Shown here: in pieces, positions 8,905 through 16,981 of the stretch
Layout: the number at the start of each line of letters is the position of its first letter
How positions within the stretch are numbered: the first letter of the stretch is position 1
Origin: Flavobacterium humi
Lineage (GTDB): Bacteria; Bacteroidota; Bacteroidia; Flavobacteriales; Flavobacteriaceae
Direction: 5' to 3'
Length of the DNA stretch: 64,000 nt
Assembly (NCBI RefSeq): GCF_004745595.1
Contig: NZ_SRLH01000009.1
Span: 124,001-188,000 of the forward strand
Made by a program: the position numbers and the translations under genes
Notes under the pieces: generated by a model
What the model saw: only the letters and a program-made list of their open reading frames with translations
Databases searched by the model: none
What the model was told of the DNA's origin: nothing

Positions 8905-9684
8905 TTACCTTAAAGAAACTGATTCGAGTGTATATATTTTTTGCATTCCTTTTATCATATCCGAATACTCCACAATCTCCAAAGGGTAATATTGTAGGAT
9001 GATTTCCCGGTCGTTGATTACAGGATGGAAATCCGACTTGATTTTATCTGTAACCCACATTTCACGGGTAATTGTATAAGAACTCATGAAACTACTATAA
9101 TCTGATAATTCCGGTTCGGAGAATGTGTAGGTAACTTTAAAACAACTATAACCATTGATATCCTTGGCCTGGTTTTTGAATTCATTTACTTCTTTTATGT
9201 TGTTTTCAGAATACTTAAAAACCTCATCTGCATCATCCACCAATCCTTTGGTTTTGACGTTAATCTCTAAAGCCATTTCTTCTAAATCATTACGGATTTT
9301 ATATTTTTTCACTATTTTACCCTGGTATTCGAGGCAAAATTTCACATTATCATCTTCAACTGCTACATAGTCCAGTAATTGGGCAAAGGAAAATTCATTT
9401 GTTTTTATAGCTTGATTTATTTTAACTGTATCTACGGGGATTCCGGCAAATCTGCGTTCAATTATAGCGGATTCTTTCATGTCCTTTATAAATTCTTTTT
9501 GATACTCTTTCTTGGACTGATGGAATAATTCCGAATCTGTAATATCTATTTTACAGTGAAAGACAATTGCTCCTTTTTGAGGGACAATTGTTTTGGTTTG
9601 TGCTGTTCCCGAAAAGGCAACCAACAATAGTGCTATTACGATATTAAATTTTGTCAAAATGTCTTTGTAGTTTATAATGCTCAT
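8905..9684 (-). CDS. Exported protein of GLPGLI-like type, unknown function
   Basis: About 259 residues when started at ATG 9684, which gives a good signal peptide (FNIVIALLLVAFSGTAQ). An upstream ATG at 9762 in frame would add a second hydrophobic stretch. The mature part is mixed alpha/beta. Its C-terminal portion (INGYSCFKVTY, REMWVTD, HPVINDREIILQYYPLEI, GMQKIYTLESV) resembles the GLPGLI-type Bacteroidota exported family. The name-giving motif is not visible, so the family call is tentative. It is the last gene of the run peptide - subtilase - this gene, which suggests a linked role. Expected location is periplasm or surface. Confidence 0.65.
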   Translation of the reverse strand: MSIINYKDILTKFNIVIALLLVAFSGTAQTKTIVPQKGAIVFHCKIDITDSELFHQSKKEYQKEFIKDMKESAIIERRFAGIPVDTVKINQAIKTNEFSFAQLLDYVAVEDDNVKFCLEYQGKIVKKYKIRNDLEEMALEINVKTKGLVDDADEVFKYSENNIKEVNEFKNQAKDINGYSCFKVTYTFSEPELSDYSSFMSSYTITREMWVTDKIKSDFHPVINDREIILQYYPLEIVEYSDMIKGMQKIYTLESVSLR

Positions 9685-9769
9685 TTCTTTATAGGTTGAT
9701 CCAAATTTTCTAATATCACGTATCAGTATAATAACGAACAGTAAAATGGGGAAAAATTTCATATTCAAA

Positions 9770-11437
9770 TCAATTACTACTTTTCTTTTTACTCATTTCT
9801 TTGGCCATCAACAAAGCATTATAAACATTTACAACTTTTCCAGTTTTGGACAATTCTTTAAAAGGTTTCAAAATACCTTCCTTGTTGTCTGGTAATAATA
9901 CTTGTAAATTATCAAATGAAATACCTGAATCTAATATGATTTTCTTTACTTCAGAAGCTTTTAATTTGGGGTAATAAGAGCGAACTAATGCAGCTACTCC
10001 GGAAACAACAGGTCCAGAGATTGAAGTGCCGTCGCGATAAGAATAGCCCATGATTGGGTCGGTAGTTTTTAGAAAATACCCTGGAGCAAAAATATCAACT
10101 GTTTGTTTTCCATAATTGGTAAAATAAGCTAGGAAGTATTTATCTCCATCAAGTGTAATAGCTCCTACTTTTATGAAATTATTACAGAATTCTTCTCCTG
10201 TTCTTTCATCATAATCAATCGGATAAAAGGGTTTAACATCATTATCTCGGGAATTATTTCCTGCTCCGGCAATTAATAAAACATCATGTTTTTCTGCATA
10301 TAGAAAAGCTTCCTTCATCCAATCAGAATGATCTCCTACAGAGTTTCCAAAACTCATATTGATAATTTTCGCCCCGTTATCGACAGCATAATGAATTGCT
10401 AAATTTATATCTTTCTCATTTTCATAGCCTCCATAAGGAACTGCTAATATTGGCATAATCTTTATTTGATCACTAAACCCTTCAATTCCTATTTTATTTG
10501 CTCTGTTGGCACCAATAACTCCACTAACAATTGTACCGTGATACGTCCATTTTGCGTTGCCTGAAACATTATTGTTGCCATAATTTCTGTCTGCTAAATC
10601 CAAATCGTTATCACCTATAAGCTCCCTGTCATTATAATCTTCATTGTAACTTGTCCTGGCTTTATCCAATACTTTAATGCTATCATTTAGCAGTTCTTTA
10701 TAATCTTTACCTAATCTTAAATAATTTCTAAGAGTTAAAACATCCTCGGTTACTGGTGATTTTTCTTTTTGACATTTTATATAAAGGTTGATGAGTTCAT
10801 CTATAGTAAAATTACTTTTATGGAATTGGGCCTCTACTTTTTTTGAACTTTCTCTATATAATTTTAGATTCTCACTGGCATATCTTTTTAAATCATTTAA
10901 GTCTTCTAAATCATTTTGGAATTGTTTTTTTACCTTTATGTATAAAAGAGAATCTTCAATATTCCCATTAAAGACAGGAGAATGTGAGTATTTCTTTTTT
11001 AAATTCCTTAAAATCCTGATTGGCGTTGTATTAGCATAGGATATAGATTCTCCTTTACGATTTCCTAAAAAATTCCATCCATGAATATCATCAATATAGC
11101 CATTGTGGTCATCGTCAATACCGTTATTAGGGATTTCCTTTTTATTAATCCATATATTCGGTTTTAAGTCTTCATGATTGATGTCAATATCAGTGTCAAT
11201 CACTGCTACAATAATCTCTTTCCCTTTTTTGTTTTTAATTATTTCTTTGTATGCCCGGTTTAAGCTTGTTCCCGCCAGCGTATCTTTTTCAATATCTAAA
11301 TGATGCCATTCAGACCTAACATTGAGAGGCAATTCATTTCTATAAATAGTCAAAGGAGTTTTAATATAATTGAGTGTTGACTGTCCGTAATTCTTGGCAC
11401 AAAAAAGAAGTAAAACTATGTAGGTATATTTTATCAT
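9770..11437 (-). CDS. Subtilisin-like serine peptidase (S8), exported
   Basis: 555 residues with signal peptide MIKYTYIVLLLFCAKNYGQ. The complete S8 triad is visible: D81 (VAVIDTDIDINHEDL), H300 (YHGTIVSGVIGANR) and S472 (GTSISGPVVSGVAAL), with the oxyanion Asn in GAGNNS (about 394). About 170 charged, helical residues are inserted between Asp and His, as in some Bacteroidota subtilases. It lies 61 bases after a double-glycine-leader peptide gene, with a hairpin between them. This suggests it may process or degrade that peptide outside the cytoplasm, which is an inference. It has no T9SS sorting domain. Confidence 0.92.
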   Translation of the reverse strand: MIKYTYIVLLLFCAKNYGQSTLNYIKTPLTIYRNELPLNVRSEWHHLDIEKDTLAGTSLNRAYKEIIKNKKGKEIIVAVIDTDIDINHEDLKPNIWINKKEIPNNGIDDDHNGYIDDIHGWNFLGNRKGESISYANTTPIRILRNLKKKYSHSPVFNGNIEDSLLYIKVKKQFQNDLEDLNDLKRYASENLKLYRESSKKVEAQFHKSNFTIDELINLYIKCQKEKSPVTEDVLTLRNYLRLGKDYKELLNDSIKVLDKARTSYNEDYNDRELIGDNDLDLADRNYGNNNVSGNAKWTYHGTIVSGVIGANRANKIGIEGFSDQIKIMPILAVPYGGYENEKDINLAIHYAVDNGAKIINMSFGNSVGDHSDWMKEAFLYAEKHDVLLIAGAGNNSRDNDVKPFYPIDYDERTGEEFCNNFIKVGAITLDGDKYFLAYFTNYGKQTVDIFAPGYFLKTTDPIMGYSYRDGTSISGPVVSGVAALVRSYYPKLKASEVKKIILDSGISFDNLQVLLPDNKEGILKPFKELSKTGKVVNVYNALLMAKEMSKKKSSN

Positions 11438-11460
11438 AAAAGAAATTTAAAGTAAATAAG

Positions 11461-11492
11461 AATGAGACTTTCATTTTTTTGAAAGCCTCATT
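11461..11492 (-). terminator. Intercistronic hairpin between peptide and subtilase genes
   Basis: AATGAG-A-CTTTC / GAAAG-C-CTCATT with a 7-8-base A/T loop, just after the peptide stop. On the minus strand it is followed by CTTATTTA, a weak T tract. It could partly stop transcription so that more peptide than protease is made, or it could protect the upstream mRNA end. Confidence 0.55.
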
Positions 11493-11498
11493 AAAAAT

Positions 11499-11717
11499 TT
11501 AACGTCCACCGCCAGTTGGTCTAGTAGGAGGATCAATAATACCTCCATCACTCCCATCACCAGTTCCTCCTGTACCTCCCGTGCCACCTGTACCATCCCC
11601 CAGACCATTATTTCCTGTATTAGTACCTCCGTCACCTCCAACGATTACTTTACTATTTTCTATTCTAAATAATTCGAAACTAGAAAGATTCTTAATTTGG
11701 TTTTTTAATTTTCTCAT
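11499..11717 (-). CDS. Gly-rich small peptide with double-glycine leader
   Basis: 72 residues. The N-terminus (residues 1-28) looks like a bacteriocin or RiPP-type leader: a basic start (MRKLKNQIK), LSSFELFRIENS, then hydrophobic KVIV ending in G27-G28. The remaining 44 residues are rich in Gly, Asp and Thr (TGGTGGTGGTGDGSDGG) and end IIDPPTRPTGGGR. There is no Cys. No modifying enzyme or C39 exporter is encoded nearby. A complete promoter lies just upstream, preceded by a perfect palindrome shared with the adjacent regulator. It could be a secreted signal, an adhesive peptide or a bacteriocin-like product; the function is unknown. Confidence 0.75.
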   Translation of the reverse strand: MRKLKNQIKNLSSFELFRIENSKVIVGGDGGTNTGNNGLGDGTGGTGGTGGTGDGSDGGIIDPPTRPTGGGR

Positions 11718-11745
11718 TTGAATTGAATTTTTAAAAATTACGTTT

Positions 11746-11777
11746 CAAAACTACCGGTCTTTACATTAGTAAGCAAA
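11746..11777 (-). promoter_or_regulatory. Promoter of the Gly-rich peptide gene
   Basis: On the minus strand TTTG (11777-11774) and TAGTTTTG (11753-11746) are spaced by 20 bases, an exact match to the Bacteroidota promoter. The expected start is near 11740, about 22 bases before the peptide ATG. The palindromic operator lies just upstream of the -33 box, the usual place for an activator. Confidence 0.72.
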
Positions 11778-11786
11778 TACTTGTTA

Positions 11787-11806
11787 TATCAATTCGCGAA
11801 TTGATA
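11787..11806. promoter_or_regulatory. Palindromic operator, copy 1 (perfect)
   Basis: Perfect 20-base palindrome TATCAATTC-GC-GAATTGATA, 9 bases upstream of the -33 box of the peptide promoter and 7 bases after the regulator stop codon. Two further copies lie upstream of the regulator gene (13577-13596 and 13599-13618). It is probably the binding site of the TPR-AraC regulator; this is inferred from position and repetition. Confidence 0.7.
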
Positions 11807-11813
11807 GTTTATT

Positions 11814-13505
11814 TTATTGCAAATTATTGTTTCTTAATTCTTTAATAAAATCAGAAGGATTCATTTTTGTATGATTAGCGAAAGCTCTAGTAAAAGTTTG
11901 CACACTATTAAATCCACACATTTCTGACAAAGCTTGAATAGTATAGTTCAAATACTTTTTATCAGTTTCCAATTTCTCCAAGACATATTTAATACGAAGT
12001 GTATTTATGTATTGTATAAAATTAGTGTTTTTTGTTTCGTTGATTACTTTCGACAAATAGTTTGAATTCGTTTTAAATTCTAAAGAAAGTGAATCAATGG
12101 TATATTCATTATTGAGATATGATTTTTTAATTTCAAACTTTTTTAAAGAGTCAATAATGTGTTTTACGACATTTTCATCAATATTGGAAAGAGAACTTTT
12201 TCTTGTGGGTAACTTTAAGCTTTTGTCTTTCTCCTTATTTGAGATTTCTTTTTCTTTGATGTAGGAGTCAAATAGCTCCTTTTGCTTTTGAAGTTCTTTG
12301 TTCTTTTTGGTTTTATTTATAAATAACAGATAAAATAGCGTAACGATTCCCGAGAACAAAATAGAAACGATTATAATAAATTCAATCTTCTCTTCTTTTA
12401 GAGCTGAAATTGTATCCTGTTTCGATTTTATAACTTGTTGGATATCATAATTTTTGCTTATTTTATCAGTTATGTATTTGTAATTCTCATCAAGGACTTT
12501 GTCTGCCTTAATAAACTGCTCTGAATAGTACAATACTTTTTTATAATCACCTTGATTTTTATAATAGTCTATTAAACGATTATAAGCGGTAATTGTAAGC
12601 TGGTAAATATTTTTTCTAGCATTAAAAATTGAATCTACTTTACTATAATAAGAAATAGATGCACTATTTTGATGAAGTTTTTGATAGCACTCTCCTAAAT
12701 AGAAACAGTTTTCAGCATAATTAGAAAAATCATCATTTCTTTTAATGACTTTTAGCGGACTTTCTAAATCAGTTATTGCTCTCTGGTATTGCCCTCGTTT
12801 AAAATAATTTTTACCTCTGTTTGAAATAAAATAAAAATTGTAGAAATTACCATCATTGTAATTTTTACAGGCATCCATACCTTTTTTTACATATTCTTCA
12901 GACAAACTAATATTATCAGTCCTATGGTATAGTTCACTTAAACCAAGAACATATCTTAAATAATTTGGAGAGTTATTGGTTTTAGCATTTCTCTCGCATT
13001 TTTTATAAATTGCAATGGCTTCATCGTATTTTCCCTGAGTACTTTTTATTGCGCCAATTTTAAAATTAATTCTATCTTCTAATTCTTCAGATACTTTCGG
13101 ATATTCATTGGCAATTAAAAAGCAATTTAAAGCCTCTTTTGCATTTCTTGCATCATCATATATACATCCTCTTATCCAATATAGAAGCGAAAGGTCTTCT
13201 GGCCTGTATCGTTTAGCAATTGATATGGCAGAGTCGGAATATTTTAAATTTAAAACCAGATTATTAGTCGCCCTCCCTACAAAAAAATAACCATCAATTA
13301 TTTCTTTTTTGTTATTCTCCTTTTTTGCCTTTATAAGATAGGCTTGGCTACGTAAACTGGTGTTTTTCTGATTACTGTTATCTTTTTCTATGATTTTCTT
13401 CAATTTATCATAACCATTTTTTTCTAACGAATCAATTGTTTGTGCGAAAGAAAAAGTGCCTTTCAAAAAAAACAAAGTGACTATTAATATAACAGGATAT
13501 TTCAT
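11814..13505 (-). CDS. Membrane-bound TPR-AraC transcription regulator
   Basis: About 563 residues. In order: signal peptide (MKYPVILIVTLFFLKGTFSFAQ), a periplasmic domain of tetratricopeptide-like helical repeats (about 40-350), one membrane helix (about 376-395), a short coiled coil, and a C-terminal AraC-type double helix-turn-helix (about 460-563; SLEFKTNSNYLSKVIN, ALSEMCGFNSVQTFTRAF). This layout senses something in the periplasm and acts on DNA inside. ATG 13505 is chosen over 13529 because it gives the signal peptide. Palindromes upstream of its own gene and of the peptide gene suggest autoregulation and control of the peptide-subtilase genes. A weak -7 box (TATTTTTG, 13534-13527) lacks a good -33 box, as expected for an activated promoter. 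Confidence 0.88.
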   Translation of the reverse strand: MKYPVILIVTLFFLKGTFSFAQTIDSLEKNGYDKLKKIIEKDNSNQKNTSLRSQAYLIKAKKENNKKEIIDGYFFVGRATNNLVLNLKYSDSAISIAKRYRPEDLSLLYWIRGCIYDDARNAKEALNCFLIANEYPKVSEELEDRINFKIGAIKSTQGKYDEAIAIYKKCERNAKTNNSPNYLRYVLGLSELYHRTDNISLSEEYVKKGMDACKNYNDGNFYNFYFISNRGKNYFKRGQYQRAITDLESPLKVIKRNDDFSNYAENCFYLGECYQKLHQNSASISYYSKVDSIFNARKNIYQLTITAYNRLIDYYKNQGDYKKVLYYSEQFIKADKVLDENYKYITDKISKNYDIQQVIKSKQDTISALKEEKIEFIIIVSILFSGIVTLFYLLFINKTKKNKELQKQKELFDSYIKEKEISNKEKDKSLKLPTRKSSLSNIDENVVKHIIDSLKKFEIKKSYLNNEYTIDSLSLEFKTNSNYLSKVINETKNTNFIQYINTLRIKYVLEKLETDKKYLNYTIQALSEMCGFNSVQTFTRAFANHTKMNPSDFIKELRNNNLQ

Positions 13506-13576
13506 ACAAATTACCGAATGTAACGGCAAAAATAATGTTTTTATACTAATGACCTAGTTATTAGAATACTTTATCA

Positions 13577-13596
13577 TATCAATTCCCGAATTAGAA
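13577..13596. promoter_or_regulatory. Palindromic operator, copy 2 (imperfect)
   Basis: TATCAATTC-CC-GAATTagaA. The left half is identical to the other copies; the right half keeps GAATT. Its start is 22 bases from that of copy 3, two helical turns, so two dimers could bind side by side upstream of the regulator gene. Confidence 0.65.
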
Positions 13597-13598
13597 GA

Positions 13599-13618
13599 TA
13601 TCAATTCCTGAATTGATA
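13599..13618. promoter_or_regulatory. Palindromic operator, copy 3
   Basis: TATCAATTC-CT-GAATTGATA, both 9-base arms perfect. It lies about 95 bases upstream of the regulator start and about 280 bases upstream of the divergent lipoprotein gene. Confidence 0.7.
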
Positions 13619-13897
13619 AAAACAACATTTGGATTATGACAATTCTTACATTTAATTTGCCTGACAAACAATCAAAACATTCATTTTGAAAGACTTATAA
13701 ATTCCAGTAGCTACGAATTTTGCAGGATTTGTCTTTTATCCTAAAGAAAATAAGAAGAGACATGCCGTTTACTTTTAAGTTGGATTATGTAAATGGCATT
13801 ATGAGTAAATCTGAGAAAAAACAGTCATACTCTTATAATTGTTTGGACAACGAAAAATATGACTGCTAGTATTAAATAAGTTAAAACAAAACGATTT
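13619..13897. other. Intergenic region between regulator and lipoprotein genes
   Basis: An AT-rich region. A 35-codon open frame (13762-13869, plus strand, MPFTFKLDYVNGIMSK...) is present but has no family resemblance. An 8-base inverted repeat CAGTCATA (13822-13829) / TATGACTG (13858-13865) lies inside that frame, 33 bases before the lipoprotein start. It may be a leader hairpin of the lipoprotein mRNA. No exact TAnnTTTG promoter was found for the lipoprotein gene. Confidence 0.4.
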
Positions 13898-15439
13898 ATG
13901 AAAAAAGCTATATTATTAAAGATATCAATGTGTTTTGCATTACTCACTCTTATGAGCTGTGAAAAAGATGCTGACATACAATTAGAAAACGATCAGAATT
14001 TAAGGGTTACCGAAAAAAGTTTTGATGAATTAACACAAGATTTGAAATTTAAAAGTGCTATTGCAAAAGTTCTTAAAAAAGCAAATATAAACAGTCGCAC
14101 AGCTATGGAAAATCAATATGGTTTTTCAATTGCTGACTTACCGGCAAAAGTTATCACATCCGAATCAACTACTTCATATACGTTATTGATTGAAAGGGAC
14201 AATCAAAGTGAATCGTATTTTGAAAATTTAGTAATTAAAGTAAATTCTCAAAATTCTATTTCGGCGAGTATCTTAAAATATACGCCAACAAAAATAACTG
14301 CATATCCCCAGCACAATTCTTTTACTTTTGAGGGAACAAGAAGTCTTACTTCAATAGAAGTTAATTCCCATTCTTTTGAGTCAAAACCTGAGAATAATTA
14401 TGTCACTCAAGGTTGTTTAGAAATTACTACCATAATGTGTAATTGGGGAGGTACTGAGCATCCTGCAGGTCATAATTGTACGCAGACTTATCCAGTAACA
14501 ATGTCGTTTTGTTGGGATGACCCGGAAAGCGATTCAGGTGGTGGTGATTATTCCGGTGGTGATACAAGTGGTAACGGAAGTGGTGGTGACTATTCAGGAG
14601 GAGGTGGAGCTGGAGACACTTCAGGTGGTAATGGAACAAACGATCCTATTGAAGGTGACACTTCTGAAATTAATGACCCAATGATGACTTCACCTATTAG
14701 TCCAAATCTTGGCTCGCCTCAAGCCATTCTCACTTCACAGACTAATGCTTATATTAATACACTTCCTAATAATTTAACATCGTTAGTTCAAGTGAACAAT
14801 TTTATCTTTCCAGCCATTTTAAATTTGGTTACACAGGATGGATTGAACACCCAAACTAAAGAAATTATTAGAAATGCATTGCTGAAATTTAAGAAATTAG
14901 AACAATTCCAATCATCTACAATGACAACTGATGAACTAATTAAATTTAAAAAGAGTATCTTTCAATTTCTAATTTCGCATCCTGATTATGACTTTGAGAT
15001 AGATAACAGTTTAACTGCACAGAACTCATTAAATCTTGATAGTATGAACGAATTTGAAAGTTTTTTAGATTCGTGTGAAGAAGAAAGTACTAATTTTGAA
15101 TATATACAAAATCAATCTCAAAAAACAGCTAAAGTAAAATTAGCGATGGTAGGGCCTCTCGGAGGAATAAATTTTAATATCATTCAGAATATTTCACCAA
15201 GCTATTCAGTAGAGAATGTAACTTCAACATGTTATGGTTTTACGCTTGCATTTAGTTGGGCACAGACAGGTTTTGATAAAGCAATAGTTAATAATAATGC
15301 CATTATTAATGTTTATGGAGATATTAATTATAACGTTTTTATGGAAGGATTAGGAACAGTTTGGACGCAGCCCAAACAAATTAGAGTTAAAACAAATACA
15401 ACAAACGGCCAAATAATTTCAGCAACAACAATAAAATAA
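13898..15439 (+). CDS. Lipoprotein with Gly-rich linker, unknown function
   Basis: 513 residues. Signal peptide with lipobox LMSC (C21). An N-terminal domain of about 150 residues (SYTLLIERDNQSESYFENLVIKV ... ILKYTPTKI) is followed by a Cys-containing segment (QGCLEITTIMCNW...C...C), a Gly/Ser/Asp-rich linker at about 208-250 and a long C-terminal part of about 260 residues that I do not recognise. The build (fixed N-terminus, flexible linker, distinct C-terminus, small membrane peptide downstream) resembles variable surface or effector lipoproteins, but no toxin motif is visible. It is AT-rich like its neighbours. It is divergent from the TPR-AraC regulator. Confidence 0.75.
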   Translation: MKKAILLKISMCFALLTLMSCEKDADIQLENDQNLRVTEKSFDELTQDLKFKSAIAKVLKKANINSRTAMENQYGFSIADLPAKVITSESTTSYTLLIERDNQSESYFENLVIKVNSQNSISASILKYTPTKITAYPQHNSFTFEGTRSLTSIEVNSHSFESKPENNYVTQGCLEITTIMCNWGGTEHPAGHNCTQTYPVTMSFCWDDPESDSGGGDYSGGDTSGNGSGGDYSGGGGAGDTSGGNGTNDPIEGDTSEINDPMMTSPISPNLGSPQAILTSQTNAYINTLPNNLTSLVQVNNFIFPAILNLVTQDGLNTQTKEIIRNALLKFKKLEQFQSSTMTTDELIKFKKSIFQFLISHPDYDFEIDNSLTAQNSLNLDSMNEFESFLDSCEEESTNFEYIQNQSQKTAKVKLAMVGPLGGINFNIIQNISPSYSVENVTSTCYGFTLAFSWAQTGFDKAIVNNNAIINVYGDINYNVFMEGLGTVWTQPKQIRVKTNTTNGQIISATTIK

Positions 15440-15445
15440 AAAAAT

Positions 15446-15571
15446 ATGGAAAAACAGATAAATGATTTTAATTTACCATTACTTATATGGCAGATTATAG
15501 TAGTGGTAATAATAGTTGGCATTGTGCTTTTTGTTGCTAAGCTTGTCAGAAAAAAAAGGAATAACCTATAG
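15446..15571 (+). CDS. Small single-pass membrane peptide
   Basis: 41 residues (42 codons with stop), 6 bases after the lipoprotein stop. A short polar start (MEKQINDFNLP) is followed by one hydrophobic helix (about residues 12-32, LLIWQIIVVVIIVGIVLFVAK) and a basic tail RKKRNNL, giving N-out/C-in topology by the positive-inside rule. The tight coupling and the terminator right after it support a real gene. Its role is unknown; immunity to or membrane partnering with the lipoprotein is conceivable. Confidence 0.6.
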   Translation: MEKQINDFNLPLLIWQIIVVVIIVGIVLFVAKLVRKKRNNL

Positions 15572-15579
15572 TAAACCAA

Positions 15580-15613
15580 AATAATAATGGGGCTGAGCCC
15601 CATTATTATTTAA
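15580..15613. terminator. Bidirectional terminator
   Basis: AATAATAATGGGGCT / (A)GCCCCATTATTATT, a near-perfect stem of about 14 base pairs with a 3-base loop, 9 bases after the small membrane peptide. Confidence 0.85.
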
Positions 15614-15641
15614 TTTATCGCGTGATTTATGAAACTCATTA

Positions 15642-15722
15642 TTTGTGGCAATTTTTTTTCTCTTAACCATTTTTACCACAGTTTTTGTGGCAAAATCTTT
15701 CGGGATTGTTTTTTGCCACAAC
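15642..15722. repeat. Dispersed hairpin repeat, copies 2 and 3 in tandem
   Basis: A diverged copy (15642-15680; TTTGTGGCAATTTT ... TTTTTACCACA) and a good copy (15682-15722; TTTTTGTGGCAAAATC ... TTTTTTGCCACAAC) of the element also seen at 8811 and 19295. They lie between the lipoprotein/membrane-peptide end and the DUF3570 operon end. Confidence 0.75.
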
Positions 15723-15747
15723 TAAAGGAATCAATCACACCTGCTCA

Positions 15748-15776
15748 TAAAAAAAGCTACTCTTTCGAGTAGCTCT
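15748..15776 (-). terminator. Terminator of the DUF3570 operon
   Basis: AGCTACTC (15755-15762) / GAGTAGCT (15767-15774) with TTTC loop. On the minus strand a run of seven T follows. It lies 10 bases after the DUF3570 stop. Confidence 0.85.
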
Positions 15777-15785
15777 CTTTTAATT

Positions 15786-16964
15786 TTATTTGTATTTAAT
15801 GTTGAGACTTATAATATTGGAAACCATATTAGTTGTTTTTGTATAATGCCCATATCTCAGTTCGAGGGTATTGAAATGCCTAATGCCAAAGACCCCTTTT
15901 AGTGGTGTAAATTTCATGCCCATACCCAAAAAGCTGCTGTTGAATTTCGATAAATCATAATTGCTGGTATAGAATTCATCTGCTGCCGTATGTTCTGCGT
16001 AAGGTTTAAAATATTTAGTTCCCGTTTGGGTATAATACCTGTAAAACGGACTCACTGAAAATACTGCCGATAGTTTCACAGGGACTTCGACATCTGCCGT
16101 ATGTGCCCTTAAGCTCCAATCATCAGAATAGTACCTGTAATAAGCCCGTATTATAACATTATCACCCATAAAATAACTGGCTCTTACTGCCAAAGGTATT
16201 TTTAGCCTTGAATCCGGCAGTTTTTCCTGATGTACAGAATTGTCAGCAAAATATACCCTGTGAAAAGGAAGGCTTAAGTAACCGCTCTGGGTTATTACAT
16301 CTGCCAGGAACATGAGCTGAAAGTTTTGGTTTACGATCTGGGCATAACTCAGGGATCCTGCAAAAGTATTGCGCGAAGCTGTATCATACCCTTCTTTTGT
16401 CCGCAACTCGATTGGCGCAATTAATTTTACCTGGTCCAGGAAGGCCTGGAATTTTGCGGAAAATTCACCGCTGCGGTCTTTTGTTTTTTTGGAATAACTA
16501 ATGTTTCCGCCGAAAGACTGGTAATCGAATTCTGTCGATGAAGATATACCGGCTCCAAAAGTATTTCCTTTGGCCTCATTTTCCATAGTATAGCTTACCG
16601 AAGGATAAAAACGGATATCGCTTGAGGATGCTGAGGAATTGGCACTAAGATCGATCATATCAGAAGAAGCAGAGGTATAATGGTCTATACCCGCTTCAAC
16701 ATCCCAGGTATGTTTTTTACCCGATTTACCGTATTTTACCAATTTGACATCAATAGTATTGGCAATATCCGTAAGCTTTTCAGAACCAATACCTCCCGTA
16801 ACAACTGCATTATTGCCATTTTGCGAGTAATAGCTGGAGATGAGATTGACTTCCTCAACTTTTAATTTTGTGCTTTTGTACCCTGTAGAATCTGTTGGCG
16901 TATCCTGTGCACTCAAACGGAATATTCCGAGTAATGCAAATCCTGTAATGACTATTCTTTTCAT
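15786..16964 (-). CDS. DUF3570 outer-membrane beta-barrel protein
   Basis: 392 residues with signal peptide (MKRIVITGFALLGIFRLSAQ). The whole length has alternating amphipathic strands and ends ISLNIKYK, as in outer-membrane barrels. The N-terminal KVEEVNLISSYYSQNGNNAVVTGGIGSEKLTD and the Ser-rich stretch SDMIDLSANSSASSSDIRFYP fit DUF3570. It is the last gene of the thioredoxin / ApbE / DUF4266 / DUF3570 operon. That company suggests an extracytoplasmic redox or metal-related role at the outer membrane, but the function is unknown. Confidence 0.85.
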   Translation of the reverse strand: MKRIVITGFALLGIFRLSAQDTPTDSTGYKSTKLKVEEVNLISSYYSQNGNNAVVTGGIGSEKLTDIANTIDVKLVKYGKSGKKHTWDVEAGIDHYTSASSDMIDLSANSSASSSDIRFYPSVSYTMENEAKGNTFGAGISSSTEFDYQSFGGNISYSKKTKDRSGEFSAKFQAFLDQVKLIAPIELRTKEGYDTASRNTFAGSLSYAQIVNQNFQLMFLADVITQSGYLSLPFHRVYFADNSVHQEKLPDSRLKIPLAVRASYFMGDNVIIRAYYRYYSDDWSLRAHTADVEVPVKLSAVFSVSPFYRYYTQTGTKYFKPYAEHTAADEFYTSNYDLSKFNSSFLGMGMKFTPLKGVFGIRHFNTLELRYGHYTKTTNMVSNIISLNIKYK

Positions 16965-16981
16965 CTTTACTTTTGTGGGAA

